Positions 39,101-49,428 of a stretch of 64,000 nucleotides of DNA are shown here, piece by piece (position 1 is the first letter of the stretch; the number at the start of each line of letters is the position of its first letter). The notes beneath the pieces were generated by a model that worked only from the letters and a program-made list of their open reading frames with translations, had not been told where the DNA came from and did not search any database. Source of the stretch: Pseudomonas mangiferae (GTDB lineage Bacteria; Pseudomonadota; Gammaproteobacteria; Pseudomonadales; Pseudomonadaceae). The translations under genes and the position numbers were made by a program. The stretch covers positions 496,001 through 560,000 of the forward strand of contig NZ_VJOY01000001.1 in NCBI RefSeq assembly GCF_007109405.1. The letters run 5' to 3'.

Positions 39101-42100
39101 GCATGCCGAAGCGCTCGATCACCGCCTGGCAGTGCATGGCGATGGCACCGTGGGCCACCGCCACGCCCTTGGGCTGGCCGGTGGAACCGGAGGTGTAGAT
39201 CAGGTAGGCCAGCTGGCGGGGGTCGACCGCCACCCCCAGGTCATCATCGGCCAGGGCGTCCAGGGCTGCGCCGTCCCGCTCCTGGCACCAGCCCTGCACG
39301 CCCGCGGGCAGCTCGCCCAGCGCCTCGAACAGCGCGGCATGGCCCAGCAGCAGGCCGATGCCGCTGTCCTCCAGCATGTAGCGCAGGCGCTCGGCCGGGT
39401 ATTCCGGGTCGAGGGGCACGTAGGCGCCGCCGGCCTTGAGGATCGCCAGCAGGCCGATCACCAGCTCCGCCGAGCGCTCCAGGGCGAGGCCCACCCGCAC
39501 TTCGGCACCGACGCCCCGTTCCCGCAGGTAGCGCGCCAGGCGGTTGGCCCGGGCGTTCAGCTGGCGGTAGCTGAGGGTCTTACCGGCGAAGGTCAGCGCC
39601 GGAGCGTCCGGAGTGGCCGCCACCTGCTGCTCGAACAGGCCGTGCACGGTGTCGGGCAGCGCCGACTGGGCCTGGGCCGCGCCGCTCCAGTCCAGGCCGG
39701 CCCGGCGTTCCATGGCGTCCTGCAGGGGCAGCTCGCCGAGACGCTGCTGCGGTGCGTCGATCATCGCCTTCAGCAGGGTCTGCCAATGACGCGCCATGCG
39801 CTCGATGGTGCCGGCGTCGAACAGGTCGCTGCTGTAGGTCAGGCAGCCATGCAGGTGGGCATCGAAGTCGGTCACCTCCAGGTTCAGGTCGAACTTGGTG
39901 GCCCGGGCATCGTTGACCAAGTACTCCAGGCGCAGCCCGCCGGCGATCTCGCGGGTCTGCTGGAACTCCCAGCGCTGCACGTTGCACATCACCTGGAACA
40001 GCGGGTTGTAGGCGGCGCTGCGCTGGGGCTGCAGAGCTTCCACCAGGTGGTCGAACGGCAGGTCCTGGTGGGACTGGCCTTCGATGGCGGTCCGCCGCAC
40101 CTGCTCCAGCCACTCGCTCACCGTCATCCGCCCCTGGGGGCGCAGGCGCAGCACCTGGGTATTGAGGAACGCGCCGATCAGCCCTTCGCTCTCGGGGCGG
40201 ATGCGGTTGGCCACCGGGGTGCCGATACGCAGGTCTTCCTGGCCACCGTAGCGGTACAGCAGCAGGCCGAGGGCGGCGGTCATGGTCATGAACAGGGTCA
40301 GGCCGTGCTCGGCGTTGAACGCCTTCAGGCGCCGCGCCAGGTCGTCGTCCAGGCTGAACCGGTAGAGGTCGCCGCGGTGGCTCTGCACCGGCGGACGCGG
40401 GCGGTCGAACGGCAGCTCCAGCAGCGGCTGCTCGCCCCCCAGTTGCTCGGTCCAGTAGGCCAGCTGGCGTTGCAGCTCGCCGGCTTCCAGCCATTCCCGC
40501 TGCCAGACGCTGTAATCCAGGTATTGCACCGGCAGCTCCGCCAGGGGCGAGGGACGCCCTTCCAGCTCGGCCTCGTAGAGGGCCGCCAGCTCCCGGGCGA
40601 AGATGTCCATGGCCCAGCCTTCGGTGACGATGTGGTGCAGGGTCACCACCAGGTAGTGATCCTGCGCGGACGCCCGCAGCAGGCACACCCGCAGCAGCGG
40701 GCCGCGCTCCAGGTCGAACGGCGCGTGGGCCTCCTGATCGGCGAAGCGCTGCAGCTCCGCCTGGAACGCCGCGGCGTCCAGGGCGGAATGGTCGATGCGT
40801 CGAAGGGGCAGCCGCTGCTCGGCGGCGACCTGCTGGCAGGGCACGCCGTCGACGCTGGGGAAGGTGGTGCGCAGGGTTTCGTGGCGGCGGATCAGCGCCT
40901 GCAGCGCGGCGTCGAAGCGCTCCACGTCCAGCGGGCCGCTCATGCGCGCCACGCCGCCGACGTTGTAGGCCGGGCTGTCGGGCTCCAGTTGCCACAGGAA
41001 CCACATGCGCTGCTGGGAATAGGACAGCGGCACCGGCCGGTCGCGGTCGATGCGCGGGATCGGCCCCAGGCGGTTGCGGGCGCCGGCATCGCGGGCCTGG
41101 CGGACCTCCTGGACGAACGCCTCCAGGCGGCTGGCCTCGAACAGGCTGCGCAGGGGCAGGTCCACGTCGCAGGCCTGGCGCACCCGGGACACGATGCCGG
41201 TGGCCAGCAGCGAGTGGCCGCCCAGCTCGAAGAAGTCGTCGTCGAGGCCGGGCTGCTGGATGCCGAGCACTTCGCTCCAGATGGCGGCGACCCGGCACTC
41301 CAGTTCGTCACGCGGCGGACGGTGGCTGCGGGCCGTCCACTGGGGCGCTGGCAGGGCCTGGCGGTCCAGCTTGCCACTGGGGCTCAGCGGCAGGGTCTCC
41401 AGGCCCATGACCAGGGCCGGCACCATGTAGTCGGGCAGGCTGCGTTGCAGCGCCTGGCGCAGGTGCTCGTTAAGCTGGGCTTCGTCGCCCTCGGCCACCA
41501 CGTAGCCCACCAGTTGATCGCCGGCGGCCCCCTGGCGGATCGCCACGGCCGCCTGGCGGACACCGGCCTGGGCCAGCAGGGCGGACTCGATCTCCTCCAG
41601 CTCGATGCGGAAACCGCGCAGCTTCACCTGCTGGTCGATGCGGCCCAGGTATTCCAGCACGCCATCGGCGCGCCAGCGGGCCTTGTCGCCGGTACGGTAC
41701 AGGCGCTCGCCGTTGCCGTCGGGGCTCGGCACGAAGCGGCTGGCGGTCAGCCCCGGACGCCCCAGATAACCGCGAGCCAGACCACTGCCGCCGATGCACA
41801 GCTCGCCGGCCACGCCCACCGGGGACGGCTGTAATCCGGCGTCCAGCACCAGGCAGCGCACGTTGCCCAGGGGACGGCCGATGGGTACCAGCGGGCGGTC
41901 CTCCGCCACGCACGGCCAGTGGGTAACGTTGATGGCGGTTTCCGTGGGGCCATAGCGGTTGTGCAGCGCCACCGCCGGCAGGCGCGCCAGGATGCGGTCG
42001 CGCAGCTCGCCGGACAGCGCCTCGCCGCCGGAGAACAGCAGGCGCAGGCGCTCGCAGCGGTCGACGTCCGGTTCGTCGACGAACAGCCGCAGCAGCGACG

Positions 42101-45100
42101 GCACGAAGTGCAGCACGCTGACCCCGTGGGCCGCCACCCGCTCCACCAGGCGACGCGGGTCGCGGTGCTCGCCCGGCGCGGCCAGCACCAGGCGGCTGCC
42201 CGCCAGCAGCGGCAGGAAGCATTCCCAGACCGACACGTCGAAGCTGATGGGCGCCTTCTGCAGGAACACGTCCCGCTCGTCGAAGCCATAGGTCTCCAGC
42301 ATCCAGTGCAGGCGCTCGCTCATGGCCCGCTGGGTGTTGCCGACGCCCTTGGGCTGGCCGGTGGAGCCAGAGGTGTAGATGACGTAAGCCAGTTGCTCGC
42401 CGTGGACCACCGCCTGCGGCGCAGCACCGTGGCCGGGTTGAGGCTCGAAACGGTCGAGCGCCAGGACCGCCAGCCCCGCCGGCACGGGCAGCGCGGTCAG
42501 GTGGCTCTGGGTCAGCAGCAGCGCCAGGCCGCTGTCCTGCATCATGTAGGCCAGGCGTTCGGCCGGGTAATCCACGTCCAGCGGCACGTAGGCGGCGCCG
42601 CGCTTGAGCACCGCCAGCAGGCCGACGATCAGCTCGGGCGAGCGCTCCAGGGCGATGCCCACCCGCTGCTCCGGGCCGATGCCACGCTCGGCCAGGGCAC
42701 GGGCCAGGTCGTCCGCGCGGCGGTGTAGCGCCTCGAAGGTCAGCTCGCCGCCGTCCCAGGTCAGGGCGACCCGCCGGGGATGGCGGCGGGCCGTCTCGGC
42801 CAGAGCATCGGCCAGCAGCGGCCGCGTGCCGCCATCCGGGCCACGTCCCCAGGTGTCGAGCTGCGCGCGCTCGGCGTCGTCCGCCAGTTGGAAGGCGCCA
42901 ATGGGGGTGTCCGGTTGCGCCACGGCCTGGCGCAGCAGCGCCTGGAAGTGGGCGGCGAGACGCTGCACGGTAGCGGCGTCGAACAGCGCGGTGGCGTAAT
43001 CGAACGCCAGGGCGATGCGGCCGTTCTCGTCTTCCTCGGTCTGCAACTGCAGCTCGAACTTGGCGTCGCGGCTGTGCCAGGGCAACTCGTCGGCCAGCAG
43101 GCCGGGCAGGCGCTGCAAGGCGCGGCGGTCGCGTTGCTGGTGGTTGAACAGGACCTGGAACAGCCCCGGCGACTGGCCGCCCTGGGCGCCCAGGGCCTCC
43201 ACCAGGTGGTCGTACGGCAGGTCCTGGTTGGCCTGGGCGCCCAGGGTGGCGGTGCGGGCCGCGGCGAGCACCTGGGCGAACGTCATGTCCGGGTCGAGGC
43301 GGCCGCGCAGCACCAGGGTATTGATGAAGAAGCCCACCACGCCTTGGGTCTCGGCGCGGCCGCGGTTGGCGGCCGGCACCCCGAGGCGGATATCCTCCTG
43401 GCCGCTGTAGCGCTGCAGCAGGCTCTGCCAGGCGGCCAGCAGCACCATGAACGGGCTGGCGTCATGGTCCCGGGCCATGGCGGCCAGGGCCTGGCAGAAC
43501 GCCGGCTCCAGGCGCAGCGCCAGGCGCTCGGCACGGCCGTCGACGGCGGCCCCCCGGGGCCGGTCCAGGGGCAGCGCCAGGGCGGGATGCTCATCGCCCA
43601 GGGTGTCGCGCCAGTAGGCCAGCTGCCGCTCGCCCTCGCCGGCCGCCAGGGTCTCGCGCTGCCACGCCGCATAGTCGGCGTAGTGCACCGGCAGATCGGC
43701 GAGGCTCGGCGCCTGGCCCTGGGTGAAGGCTGTGTACAGGCGGGAGAACTCGTCCATCAGCAGGTTCAGGGACCAGCCGTCGGCGATGATGTGGTGCAGG
43801 GTCACCAGCAGCAGGTGTTCCTGTTCGTCCAGGCCGACCAGGCGCAGGCGCAGCAAGGGGCCCTGGGTCAGGTCGAAGGGCCGCAGCGCCTCCTCTTCAC
43901 GCAGGCGACGGGCCTCGGCGTCACGGGCGTCGACCGGCAGGTGCTCCAGGTCCAGGCGGGCGAAGTCCAGGGGCATGTTCGGGTGGATGCGCTGCCAGGC
44001 GCTGCCCTCCCCGTCGAAGAAGGTGGTGCGCAGGGACTCGTGGCGCGCCACCAGGGTTTCGAACGCCCGGCGCAGGGCGCTTTCATCCAGGCGCCCGCGC
44101 AAATGCAGGGCGCCAGGGATGGTGTAGGCGGCGCTGGCGGGGTCCAGTTGCCAGAGGAACCACAGCCGTTGCTGGGCTGCGGACTGGGGCAGCGGCGTCG
44201 CGCGGGACTGGCGTGGCATCGCGTGGGCGACGGCACCCTGCCCCCGCTGCTGCGCCACCAGGGCGAGGAACCCGGCGAAGGTGGGCGCCTCGAACAGTTC
44301 GCGCGGTGTCAGCGCCAGGCCGAAGGCTTCGTTGACCCGGGCCACCACCTGCACGGCGCGGATCGAATTGCCGCCCTCGGCGAAGAAATGATCGTCGTCC
44401 GCGACGTTCGCCACGCCCAGGTGTTCGCGCCAGATTCCGGCCAGCACGTCCCGCAGGCCGTGGCCGGCGTTTTCGTGCTCCGCGGGCGCGGCCGCCCCGG
44501 CCCGTTCGTCACGGTGCAGGGCATACAGGTCGAGGCTGCCCTCGTCCAGGCCCTGGCGGCAGGCAGAACGCTGCAACTTGCCGCTGGAGGTCTTCGGCAA
44601 TGCGCCGGGGTTGAGCAGCGCCACCACGTGGGGGGTTTCCCCGTGGACTTCCGCCACCGCCTGGCGGATCAGCCCGACCAGGGTCTTGGCCGGCACCAGC
44701 TTCTGCACCCGGCGCCCCACCTCGGCGGCGATGCCGATGCCTTCCTGTCCCTCCACGGTCACGGCGAACGCGGCTACCCGCCCCTTGCGCACGCCTTCCA
44801 CCTGCCCTTCGACGGTCTGCTCGATGTCTTGGGGATAGAGGTTCTGCCCGCGGACGATGAGCATGTCCTTCAGCCGCCCGGTGACGTACAGCTGGGCGTC
44901 ACGGCGGAAGCCCAGGTCGCCGGTACGCAACCAGGTGCGCCCGTCCCGCTGGACGAACGTGGCGGCGCTGGCTTCGGGGTTGCGCCAGTAACCGTGGGCG
45001 ATGCTGGGGCCGGCGGCCCAGACTTCCCCGACCCGATCATCGGGCAGGCTGTCGCCGCTCAGCGGGTCCACCAGCATCACCGCATGTTCCGGCTGGGCGA

Positions 45101-46217
45101 AGCCGCAGCTGGCCAGGGCCAGGTTCTCGCCGGCCTCGGCGCGGTGCTCGCCCAGGGCCCGGGCGTCCAGATGCAGGCTCGGGATGCCCTCGCCGCGGCG
45201 GCCGCCGCTGACGAACAGCGTGGCCTCCGCCAGGCCGTAGCAGGCGAAATAGGCCGAGGCCTCGAAGCCGCAAGCGGCGAAGCGTGCGGCGAAGTCGTTC
45301 AGGCTGTCCTGGCGGATCGGCTCCGACCCGGAGAACGCCACCCGCCAACCGCTCAGGTCCAGCCGCGCCAGGGCGCTGTCGCTGATGCGCTCGGCGCACA
45401 GGCGGTAGGCGAAGTCCGGACCGCCGCTGACGGTGCCGCCGAAGCGGCCGATGGCGTCCAGCCAGCGCAGCGGCCGTTCGAGGAAGTACGCTGGAGCCAT
45501 CAGCACCACCGGGATGCCGCTGTACACGCCCTGCAGCAACCCGCCGATCAGGCCCATGTCGTGGTAGAGCGGCAGCCAGCTGACGATCACGTCGGTCTCG
45601 GTGATGCCGAAGCCGTGGCGGATCAGCCGCTCGTTGGCCACCAGGTTGCCATGGCTCACCTGCACGCCCTTGGGGGTGGCGGTGGAGCCGGAAGTGTATT
45701 GCAGGAAGGCGATGTGCTCGCCACTCAGCGCCGGGGAGTGATAATCCTGCGGGGCTGGTCCAACCTCATCCACCGCCAGCCACTGTAGGCCCGGGTGGGT
45801 ATCGGTGAAGGCAGCGAGGCCCTGGCCCAGGGCCGACGACGTGAGGATCAGAGTCGGCTCGGCGTCCGCCAGGATCGACAGCAGCCGCTCCTGGTGATGG
45901 CGGCGGGCGGACTCCGGCGGATAGGCCGGCACCGCGATCACCCCCGTGTAGAGGCAGGCGAAGAACGCCGCAACGTAGTCCACTCCGCTATGGAACAGCA
46001 GCACCGCCCGGTCACCGGGTGCGGCGCGGACCGCCAGGGCCGCCGCGATGCCACGCACCCGCTCGTCCAGCTGCCGGTAGGTCAGGCACTCACCGTCGCC
46101 GTCGTCAGACAGGAACCGCAGCGCCAGCCGATCCGGGGCCTCGGCCACGCGCAGGCGCAGGGCGTCGGCCAGGGTATCGAGGCGCGGCGCGCCCGGGAGA
46201 TCGAATACGTCCTTCAT
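33195..46217 (-). CDS. pvdL: Pyoverdine chromophore NRPS PvdL (FAAL-T, C-A-T, C-A-T-E, C-A-T)
   Basis: 4340 residues, essentially the size of P. aeruginosa PvdL. An N-terminal fatty acyl-AMP ligase (about 1-570; [20 protein letters not shown]) and T domain (GGNSI about 614) prime the chain with an acyl group. Three modules follow. C (HHIIADG about 807), A (about 1282; pocket DVWHFGRIN, Glu-like) and T (about 1664); C (HHIVTEG about 1862), A (about 2342), T (GGDSI about 2737) and E ([10 protein letters not shown] about 2921), the D-Tyr position; C (HHILIDA about 3391), A (about 3872; pocket DIWELTADD, the Dab code) and T (about 4274). It ends soon after the last T domain, so the chain passes to another NRPS. 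Confidence 0.96.
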   Translation of the reverse strand: MKDVFDLPGAPRLDTLADALRLRVAEAPDRLALRFLSDDGDGECLTYRQLDERVRGIAAALAVRAAPGDRAVLLFHSGVDYVAAFFACLYTGVIAVPAYPPESARRHHQERLLSILADAEPTLILTSSALGQGLAAFTDTHPGLQWLAVDEVGPAPQDYHSPALSGEHIAFLQYTSGSTATPKGVQVSHGNLVANERLIRHGFGITETDVIVSWLPLYHDMGLIGGLLQGVYSGIPVVLMAPAYFLERPLRWLDAIGRFGGTVSGGPDFAYRLCAERISDSALARLDLSGWRVAFSGSEPIRQDSLNDFAARFAACGFEASAYFACYGLAEATLFVSGGRRGEGIPSLHLDARALGEHRAEAGENLALASCGFAQPEHAVMLVDPLSGDSLPDDRVGEVWAAGPSIAHGYWRNPEASAATFVQRDGRTWLRTGDLGFRRDAQLYVTGRLKDMLIVRGQNLYPQDIEQTVEGQVEGVRKGRVAAFAVTVEGQEGIGIAAEVGRRVQKLVPAKTLVGLIRQAVAEVHGETPHVVALLNPGALPKTSSGKLQRSACRQGLDEGSLDLYALHRDERAGAAAPAEHENAGHGLRDVLAGIWREHLGVANVADDDHFFAEGGNSIRAVQVVARVNEAFGLALTPRELFEAPTFAGFLALVAQQRGQGAVAHAMPRQSRATPLPQSAAQQRLWFLWQLDPASAAYTIPGALHLRGRLDESALRRAFETLVARHESLRTTFFDGEGSAWQRIHPNMPLDFARLDLEHLPVDARDAEARRLREEEALRPFDLTQGPLLRLRLVGLDEQEHLLLVTLHHIIADGWSLNLLMDEFSRLYTAFTQGQAPSLADLPVHYADYAAWQRETLAAGEGERQLAYWRDTLGDEHPALALPLDRPRGAAVDGRAERLALRLEPAFCQALAAMARDHDASPFMVLLAAWQSLLQRYSGQEDIRLGVPAANRGRAETQGVVGFFINTLVLRGRLDPDMTFAQVLAAARTATLGAQANQDLPYDHLVEALGAQGGQSPGLFQVLFNHQQRDRRALQRLPGLLADELPWHSRDAKFELQLQTEEDENGRIALAFDYATALFDAATVQRLAAHFQALLRQAVAQPDTPIGAFQLADDAERAQLDTWGRGPDGGTRPLLADALAETARRHPRRVALTWDGGELTFEALHRRADDLARALAERGIGPEQRVGIALERSPELIVGLLAVLKRGAAYVPLDVDYPAERLAYMMQDSGLALLLTQSHLTALPVPAGLAVLALDRFEPQPGHGAAPQAVVHGEQLAYVIYTSGSTGQPKGVGNTQRAMSERLHWMLETYGFDERDVFLQKAPISFDVSVWECFLPLLAGSRLVLAAPGEHRDPRRLVERVAAHGVSVLHFVPSLLRLFVDEPDVDRCERLRLLFSGGEALSGELRDRILARLPAVALHNRYGPTETAINVTHWPCVAEDRPLVPIGRPLGNVRCLVLDAGLQPSPVGVAGELCIGGSGLARGYLGRPGLTASRFVPSPDGNGERLYRTGDKARWRADGVLEYLGRIDQQVKLRGFRIELEEIESALLAQAGVRQAAVAIRQGAAGDQLVGYVVAEGDEAQLNEHLRQALQRSLPDYMVPALVMGLETLPLSPSGKLDRQALPAPQWTARSHRPPRDELECRVAAIWSEVLGIQQPGLDDDFFELGGHSLLATGIVSRVRQACDVDLPLRSLFEASRLEAFVQEVRQARDAGARNRLGPIPRIDRDRPVPLSYSQQRMWFLWQLEPDSPAYNVGGVARMSGPLDVERFDAALQALIRRHETLRTTFPSVDGVPCQQVAAEQRLPLRRIDHSALDAAAFQAELQRFADQEAHAPFDLERGPLLRVCLLRASAQDHYLVVTLHHIVTEGWAMDIFARELAALYEAELEGRPSPLAELPVQYLDYSVWQREWLEAGELQRQLAYWTEQLGGEQPLLELPFDRPRPPVQSHRGDLYRFSLDDDLARRLKAFNAEHGLTLFMTMTAALGLLLYRYGGQEDLRIGTPVANRIRPESEGLIGAFLNTQVLRLRPQGRMTVSEWLEQVRRTAIEGQSHQDLPFDHLVEALQPQRSAAYNPLFQVMCNVQRWEFQQTREIAGGLRLEYLVNDARATKFDLNLEVTDFDAHLHGCLTYSSDLFDAGTIERMARHWQTLLKAMIDAPQQRLGELPLQDAMERRAGLDWSGAAQAQSALPDTVHGLFEQQVAATPDAPALTFAGKTLSYRQLNARANRLARYLRERGVGAEVRVGLALERSAELVIGLLAILKAGGAYVPLDPEYPAERLRYMLEDSGIGLLLGHAALFEALGELPAGVQGWCQERDGAALDALADDDLGVAVDPRQLAYLIYTSGSTGQPKGVAVAHGAIAMHCQAVIERFGMRPDDCELHFYSINFDAASERLLTPLLCGARVVLRAQGQWGAEEICGLIGQERVTIVGFTPSYGGQLAQWLGQRGETLPVRVCITGGEALTPEHVRVIRAAFVPQVFFNAYGPTETVVMPLASRVADTLPAEASGVPIGRGIGARSLYILDADLNPVVPGAVGELYVGGAGLARGYHARPGLSAERFVADPFDPRGGGRLYRTGDRVRQGRDGQVEYVGRADQQVKIRGFRIELGEIEARLQGLPDVQDAVVLALDGHLVGYVVPGTPEPLRDEDAQVAWRDALKAGLQVQLPDYMVPAHLLLLERLPLTANGKLDRKALPAVDVTQGRQAFVAPRSESERLLAEIWREVLNVDQVGLHDNFFELGGDSILSIQVVSRARQAGLHFTPKELFRFQTVQTLAAAAQVSARADIDQGPVQGEAPLTPIQQWFFQQAGETPSHWNQTLVLEPTMALEPQHLARALHLLCEHHDALRLGFVRDAAGTWRADHRPVAEAHDLLWTRQVADEAERLALFEQAQRSLDLGQGPLLRAVLAEGPGDTRRLLLAIHHLVVDGVSWRVLLEDLQTVYRQLAAGEPPRLPAKTSAFRDWGRCLQAYASSESLREELDGWRSRLDGAPASLPRDMPEGGNRRSQARSVSVRLDAARTRDLLQRAPAAYRTQVNDLLLAALARTLCRWTGSDSALVQLEGHGREALFDSIDLTRSVGWFTSAYPLRLTPAATPGESLKAIKEQLRAVPHKGLGYGVLRYLADAERCAVLQALPQARITFNYLGQFDQSFAEDALFRPLEEPAGTAHDEQSELPNWLGVDSQVFAGELQLRWTFSEALYHASTVEALAKDYLDELQALIAHCLEPEAGGVTPSDFPLAKLDQAQLDALPVPFAEIDDVYPLTPMQEGLLLHTLLEPGSGVYFMQDRYTLDSDVDTQRFALAWEAVVARHEALRASFRWDAGDGMQQIIHRPGRVDMAFLDWSGEPDANHEARLAQLLVEEREAGFDLLREPPFRLRLIRLGAARHWFVMSNHHILIDAWCRSLLMGDFLEVYQALGRGEQPSLAPAPRYRDYIAWLQRQNRGDALAFWRETLSGFERPTYIPSDRPILHDNGAMRVADLHERLDVADGRRLRELAQRHQLTANTFAQAAWSLVLRRYSGERDVLFGVTVAGRPVGMPEMQRTVGLFINSIPLRVPMPAAGERRRVGDWLRDLLERNLALREHEYLPLVDIQACSELPKGQPLFDSLFVYENAPVEVSVLDRAQSLNARSESGRTHTNFPLTVVCYPGDALGLHLSYDQRFFDEPTMARLLGDFKRLLLALVDGFHGDFADLPLLGDTERDFLLDTCNRTQRDYPLGRSYAQLFEGRVAAHPERIAAACLERCWSYAELNQRANRLAHGLLAAGVRPDQPVALLAERDLPLLGMIVGSFKSGAGYLPLDPAHPSSRLTRILALSRTPLLVCTRASQAQAEGLLDELGDAPRPHLLVWETLQAAAGPADNPRIVTGPDHLAYVIYTSGSTGLPKGVMVEQAGMLNNQLSKLPYLGLNERDVIAQTASQSFDISVWQFLTAALCGARVDIVPNTVAHDPAALLRHVAERGITVLESVPSLIQGLLAEEHAALPSLRWMLPTGEAMPPELARAWLQRHPRVGLVNAYGPAECSDDVALFRVDEASTGGTYLPIGTPTDNNRLYLLDEDLQPVPVGAVGELCVAGTGVGRGYVGDPGRTAATFLPHPFGATGERLYRTGDLARRRPDGVLEYVGRIDHQVKIRGFRIELGEIEARLHQHAEVRDAAVAVQEGPNGKQLVGYVVPADPALLLLDGDQAARSLVEQGALRERLKQDLRADLPDYMVPLHWMLLERLPLNANGKLDRRGLPALEIGQAQGAHTPPRNDLERSLAQIWSEVLKVERVGVHDNFFELGGHSLLATQIASRVQKVLQRNVPLRAMFESATVAELAAYIDALDASAITEQKAERLNDLMSRLEAL

Positions 46218-46268
46218 GTCTTTACCTGCCTGGATCGGCTGCGTGTCGGTGGGTGGTGAGGGAGGGAG

Positions 46269-47027
46269 TCAGTGACTCGGCAGCGGCGCCCGCGCCGCCC
46301 CGTGGGGGCTGGCCGGCCGCGCATAGGCGTGCCCGTGGCGTTCGAGGAGGGCCAGGACCTCGGGCTCGCGCTCATGGATGAAAAAGTGGTGGCCGTCGAA
46401 CAGGTCGACGGAACAGGGACCGCGGGTTTCCTCGCCCCAGGCCTGCAGATCCTCAGGCTCGACGTCGTCCTCGTGGCCCCCCAGCACGTGGATGGGCAGG
46501 TCCAGGGGTGCGCGGATCTGGTGGCGGTAGCGGCCACAGAGCAGGAAGTCCGCACGCAGGATCGGCAGCGCCATTTCCAGCAGCTCGCGGTGGGCGAACA
46601 CCTCTTCCGGGGTGCCCTTCAGCGCCCGCAGGCGCTCCACCAGCTCATCGTCGCTCTTGGGCCTGGCGTAGTCCTGGAAATCCCGCCGGGCCGGCGCGGC
46701 GCCGCCGGAGACGAACAGCGCCCGGGGCGCGGGTGCGCCGTGCTGGCGCAGGGCGTGGGCAACCTCGAACGCCAGCAGGCTGCCAAGGCTGTGGCCAAAC
46801 AGCGCGTAGGGCGCGTCCAGCTGGGGCAGCAATTCCATGGCGAGGCGGCCGGCGAGCGCCACGGCGTCCTCGGCGAAGGGCTCGGCGGCGCGCACGCCAC
46901 GGCCCGGCAATTCGACCGGGCGGACCTCCAGCCAGGTGGGCAGACGGCGACGCCAGCGGGCGTAGACCATGGCGCTGGCCCCCGAATAGGGCAGGCAAAA
47001 CAGGCGAAGCCCAGGCATGTCGGCCAT
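46269..47027 (-). CDS. Type II thioesterase of the pyoverdine locus (PvdG / PA2411-like)
   Basis: 252 residues, alpha/beta hydrolase. Catalytic Ser in GHSLG (FGHSLGSLLAFEVAHAL), Asp in the GGHEDD block and His in DGHHFFIHE form the expected triad. Type II thioesterases remove misprimed or stalled groups from NRPS carrier domains. It starts one base after the MbtH stop and ends 51 bp before pvdL, so the three are one transcript. P. aeruginosa has two similar enzymes in its pyoverdine region (PvdG next to pvdL, and PA2411 next to the MbtH gene); the pairing with MbtH here fits either name, so I give no symbol. Confidence 0.9.
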   Translation of the reverse strand: MADMPGLRLFCLPYSGASAMVYARWRRRLPTWLEVRPVELPGRGVRAAEPFAEDAVALAGRLAMELLPQLDAPYALFGHSLGSLLAFEVAHALRQHGAPAPRALFVSGGAAPARRDFQDYARPKSDDELVERLRALKGTPEEVFAHRELLEMALPILRADFLLCGRYRHQIRAPLDLPIHVLGGHEDDVEPEDLQAWGEETRGPCSVDLFDGHHFFIHEREPEVLALLERHGHAYARPASPHGAARAPLPSH

Positions 47028-47028
47028 C

Positions 47029-47247
47029 TCAGGCGATCGCTTGGTCCTGGTCCATCTTCTGCCGCAGGCTCAGCGGTCGCATGTCGGTCCACACCTCTTC
47101 GATATAGGCCAGGCACTCGGGCTTCAGCCCGCGCTTGCCGACCGCGCGCCAACCATTGGGAATCTCCTTGTACTCCGGCCAAATGGAGTACTGCTCTTCG
47201 TGGTTGACCACTACCTGGAACACCACGTCGTCACGATCGAAAACCAT
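47029..47247 (-). CDS. MbtH-like protein
   Basis: 72 residues with the family signature: [23 protein letters not shown] and the following [14 protein letters not shown]. MbtH proteins bind NRPS adenylation domains and are needed for their folding or activity. GAGGGGAG just before the ATG is a strong ribosome site. First gene of the unit MbtH - thioesterase - pvdL, preceded by an IS-type box. Confidence 0.95.
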   Translation of the reverse strand: MVFDRDDVVFQVVVNHEEQYSIWPEYKEIPNGWRAVGKRGLKPECLAYIEEVWTDMRPLSLRQKMDQDQAIA

Positions 47248-47305
47248 GTTCTCCCCTCGATTGCTGCGGGGGCACGGGCCCCTGCCCGACCTCCCACTGA
47301 GAAGA

Positions 47306-47331
47306 ACGGATGGGTTTTGCGAATAATTAGC
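47306..47331 (-). promoter_or_regulatory. IS-type box before the MbtH gene (one mismatch)
   Basis: Minus strand reads GCTAATT, 16 bases, CGT: correct spacing, with TAATT in place of TAAAT. It is 59 bp before the MbtH start and should drive MbtH - thioesterase - pvdL through PvdS. Confidence 0.78.
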
Positions 47332-47442
47332 GTGGGAAAAAAGGGTTTCACATCCTCGGGATTGGCGCGTTCCCAGAGGGGACGCAGGTGAGCGAAAGGC
47401 CTCGACCGCTGCCAGAAAAGCAACGACTGATCAAGCACGCTC

Positions 47443-47461
47443 GATAATGATTCTCATTTGA
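47443..47461. promoter_or_regulatory. Fur box at the pvdS promoter
   Basis: GATAATGATTCTCATTTGA matches the 19-bp Fur consensus at 14 positions and overlaps the -35 hexamer of the pvdS promoter. A further AATAATCAT follows at 47464-47470 and may extend the site. Fe-Fur bound here would shut off pvdS. Confidence 0.88.
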
Positions 47462-47486
47462 CAATAATCATCAGTCGCCCTATTTT
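47458..47486 (+). promoter_or_regulatory. pvdS promoter
   Basis: TTGACA (47458-47463), 17-bp spacer, TATTTT (47481-47486): a near-consensus sigma70 promoter 68 bp before the pvdS start, overlapped by the Fur box. Confidence 0.8.
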
Positions 47487-47553
47487 GTCCGGCGTCTCAG
47501 GGATCCCAGACGTTCACCTTGCGTACCAACCTTCGCCGTACAGGTAAATTCCC

Positions 47554-48120
47554 ATGCAGAAACAAGGATCCGTTGATTGTCTGGCCAACGGGTTACACGC
47601 CCCGTCGTTGCAGGCGTTCCTCGAACATCGTTCGGTTCTGGTGAAGACCGCTGCACGCATCACGGGCTGCCATTACCGGGCCGAAGACATCGTCCAGGAC
47701 GCGTATTTCCGCCTGGAATCCGCCCCGCTGGTTTCGCTGTCGTTCAAGGCACAGATCAGCTACATGTTCCGTACCGTGCGCAACCTGGCCATCGACCATT
47801 ATCGAAAGCAGGTGCTGGAGCGGCGGTATTCGGGGAGCGAGGCGGAAGGCCTCGAGGTGGAGATCAACGAGAGCGCGTCCCCCGAAGCGACTCACATCCA
47901 TCAAGAGACCCTGGACATGCTCGAAGGCGCCCTGGGCCAGTTGCCTAAGCGAACGCGCTACGCATTCGAGATGTATCGCCTGCACGGCGTGCCGCAGAAG
48001 GAAATCGCCAAGGAACTGGGCGTGTCACCGACGCTGGTGAACTTCATGGTGCGCGATGCGCTGGTGCACTGTCGCAAGACGGTGGAAGCCGAACGCGCGC
48101 GGCTGGACAAGACCGCCTGA
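47554..48120 (+). CDS. pvdS: ECF sigma factor PvdS
   Basis: 188 residues, iron-starvation sigma factor that directs RNA polymerase to IS boxes. Region 2 is visible as LVKTAARITGCHYRAEDIVQDAYFRLESAP and SYMFRTVRNLAIDHYRKQ; region 4 as LPKRTRYAFEMYRLHGVPQKEIAKELGVSPTLV with its helix-turn-helix. These stretches are almost identical to P. aeruginosa PvdS as I recall it. It diverges from the NRPS unit across a 306-bp control region that contains both its Fur-controlled promoter and an IS-type box facing the other way. Confidence 0.95.
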   Translation: MQKQGSVDCLANGLHAPSLQAFLEHRSVLVKTAARITGCHYRAEDIVQDAYFRLESAPLVSLSFKAQISYMFRTVRNLAIDHYRKQVLERRYSGSEAEGLEVEINESASPEATHIHQETLDMLEGALGQLPKRTRYAFEMYRLHGVPQKEIAKELGVSPTLVNFMVRDALVHCRKTVEAERARLDKTA

Positions 48121-48145
48121 CGCGACGAACGCGCGCCGGCTGGAA

Positions 48146-48319
48146 TCAGGCGCGCTCGTCCCGATGGGGAATCTGGGGCGCATGCCCCTGGTTGTCATGG
48201 GTGCCGCCGGTCAGCTTCTCGCTGCGGCGTTCTTCCTGCCCGCGCTCGCGTTCGTCGGCGATATCGGCGGGGCTGGCATCCGGATCGTTGAGGGTTCGGG
48301 TGGCGGTGTCACGGCTCAT
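48146..48319 (-). CDS. Small hydrophilic protein, unknown function
   Basis: 57 residues beginning MSRDTATRTLNDPDASPADI and ending PHRDERA; rich in Asp, Glu, Arg and Gln, no hydrophobic segment. AGGAG eight bases before the ATG supports translation. Its stop lies 26 bp from the convergent pvdS stop. It resembles the short, disordered, stress-associated proteins common in Pseudomonas, but I recognise no family. Confidence 0.6.
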   Translation of the reverse strand: MSRDTATRTLNDPDASPADIADERERGQEERRSEKLTGGTHDNQGHAPQIPHRDERA

Positions 48320-48343
48320 CGCTTCACTCCTCTGGCTGGATGG

Positions 48344-48369
48344 AAAAAGCCCTGCCGAGGCAGGGCTTT
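48344..48369 (-). terminator. Terminator after the 100-aa exported protein gene
   Basis: On the minus strand AGCCCTGCC, TC loop, GGCAGGGCT followed by TTTT; eight bases beyond the stop at 48377. Confidence 0.88.
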
Positions 48370-48376
48370 CCGGGCT

Positions 48377-48679
48377 TCAGTTCTTCGGCGGGGCGTCGGT
48401 GGGCGTACCACCGGTGGTGCCGGTGCCAGCACCGGTCTCGGACTTCACGCCTGCGCTCTCGCTGCCCACCATGGAGTCGGTACCACTGCCAGCATCGGTG
48501 CTGGCGCCGGTGGTGGAGCCCTTGGTCTCACCTTTGTTGGTGGTGGTTTCGTTGTTCACGTGGCCTTCGTGCTTCGGTGGCTGGCTGGTGGGCGAGCCGC
48601 TGGCCGAAGTATCGGCAGCGAAGACGGGGAAGGAAATCACCGCGGCAATGGCGAAGGCGCTGATACGCTTGAGGGTCAT
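48377..48679 (-). CDS. Small exported Gly/Ser/Thr-rich protein
   Basis: 100 residues. Signal peptide MTLKRISAFAIAAVISFPVFAAD (cleavage around residue 21) then a low-complexity, probably disordered mature chain rich in Thr, Ser, Gly and Asn (NNETTTNKGETKGSTTGAST). No cysteine. Single gene with its own terminator. Function unknown; the composition is like that of periplasmic stress-induced proteins. Confidence 0.68.
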   Translation of the reverse strand: MTLKRISAFAIAAVISFPVFAADTSASGSPTSQPPKHEGHVNNETTTNKGETKGSTTGASTDAGSGTDSMVGSESAGVKSETGAGTGTTGGTPTDAPPKN

Positions 48680-48788
48680 GTGTCGATCTCCATGTCATGA
48701 GGGGGCTTACGGAAAATTGGGCCGCTCCCCCAGCATAAGGTGCTTCTTTCCTGACAGGCGGTAGTGGACAGCGGATGAAGCCGGCCGT

Positions 48789-48959
48789 TTACCGGTCGTT
48801 CGCCGGCCCACCGCCTTTCTGTCCATTGGGATCGTTGTGGTACGAGCCCGGTTTGCCCTGCTCGTCCCGCTGCGGCTTCAGGGTGGTACCCAGGTCGCGA
48901 TCCTGGCGTGCATCCTCGGTGGTGTTGGAAACGCCTGCCTTTTCCTTCTCGTTGCTCAT
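48789..48959 (-). CDS. Small hydrophilic protein, unknown function
   Basis: 56 residues starting MSNEKEKAGVSNTTEDARQD and ending with GQKGGGPANDR; no hydrophobic segment, highly charged. It overlaps the stop of the upstream membrane-protein gene by ATGA, so the two are translationally coupled. Composition is similar to the 57-residue protein at 48146, suggesting a set of small stress-type proteins. Confidence 0.62.
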   Translation of the reverse strand: MSNEKEKAGVSNTTEDARQDRDLGTTLKPQRDEQGKPGSYHNDPNGQKGGGPANDR

Positions 48960-49264
48960 GGTTCACCTCGTTCTGGCTCGGAAAATCGGTTCGACCGGCT
49001 GGTAGCAGGGGCCTGTCGTGCGCCTCGGTCTTGCTCGCGGCGCATCAGGTACACCGTGAGAATGAAGCGCGCGGGAATCAGCGACATCACGCCCAGCATT
49101 CCGGTCACGGCAATGAGGGCGATGCCGGGTGGCGTCTGGCGCAGGTCGGTAAAGGCGCCCAGGCCCACCGCCAGCAGCAGCATCGCCAAGCCGAACCACT
49201 GGGCACGTCGGGCCCAGCGGAACCAGGGGTTGCCTACCATCAGGTCGAGATTCGCTTTGCTCAC
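48956..49264 (-). CDS. Small membrane protein with two helices
   Basis: 102 residues. After a basic segment (NPWFRWARRAQW) come two hydrophobic helices (FGLAMLLLAVGLGAF and IALIAVTGMLGVMSLI), then a charged tail. I choose GTG 49264 because GGAGG lies seven bases upstream; an ATG at 49285 would add seven Arg-rich residues. Downstream partner is the coupled 56-residue gene. Function not recognised. Confidence 0.65.
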   Translation of the reverse strand: MSKANLDLMVGNPWFRWARRAQWFGLAMLLLAVGLGAFTDLRQTPPGIALIAVTGMLGVMSLIPARFILTVYLMRREQDRGARQAPATSRSNRFSEPERGEP

Positions 49265-49428
49265 CGCCCGCCTCCGTTCACGCACCTTTGTAGATGGGAG
49301 GAAAGCGGTTTGCCGGAGGTTCTGCCCACATGGCGGGTTACGGACGGGCGGTCACCGCTTCGATGAGCTGAACCCGTACCGCGGGGACGGTCTGAGACAA
49401 AGACCCCAGCCGAAATAAGGAAAAGCAC

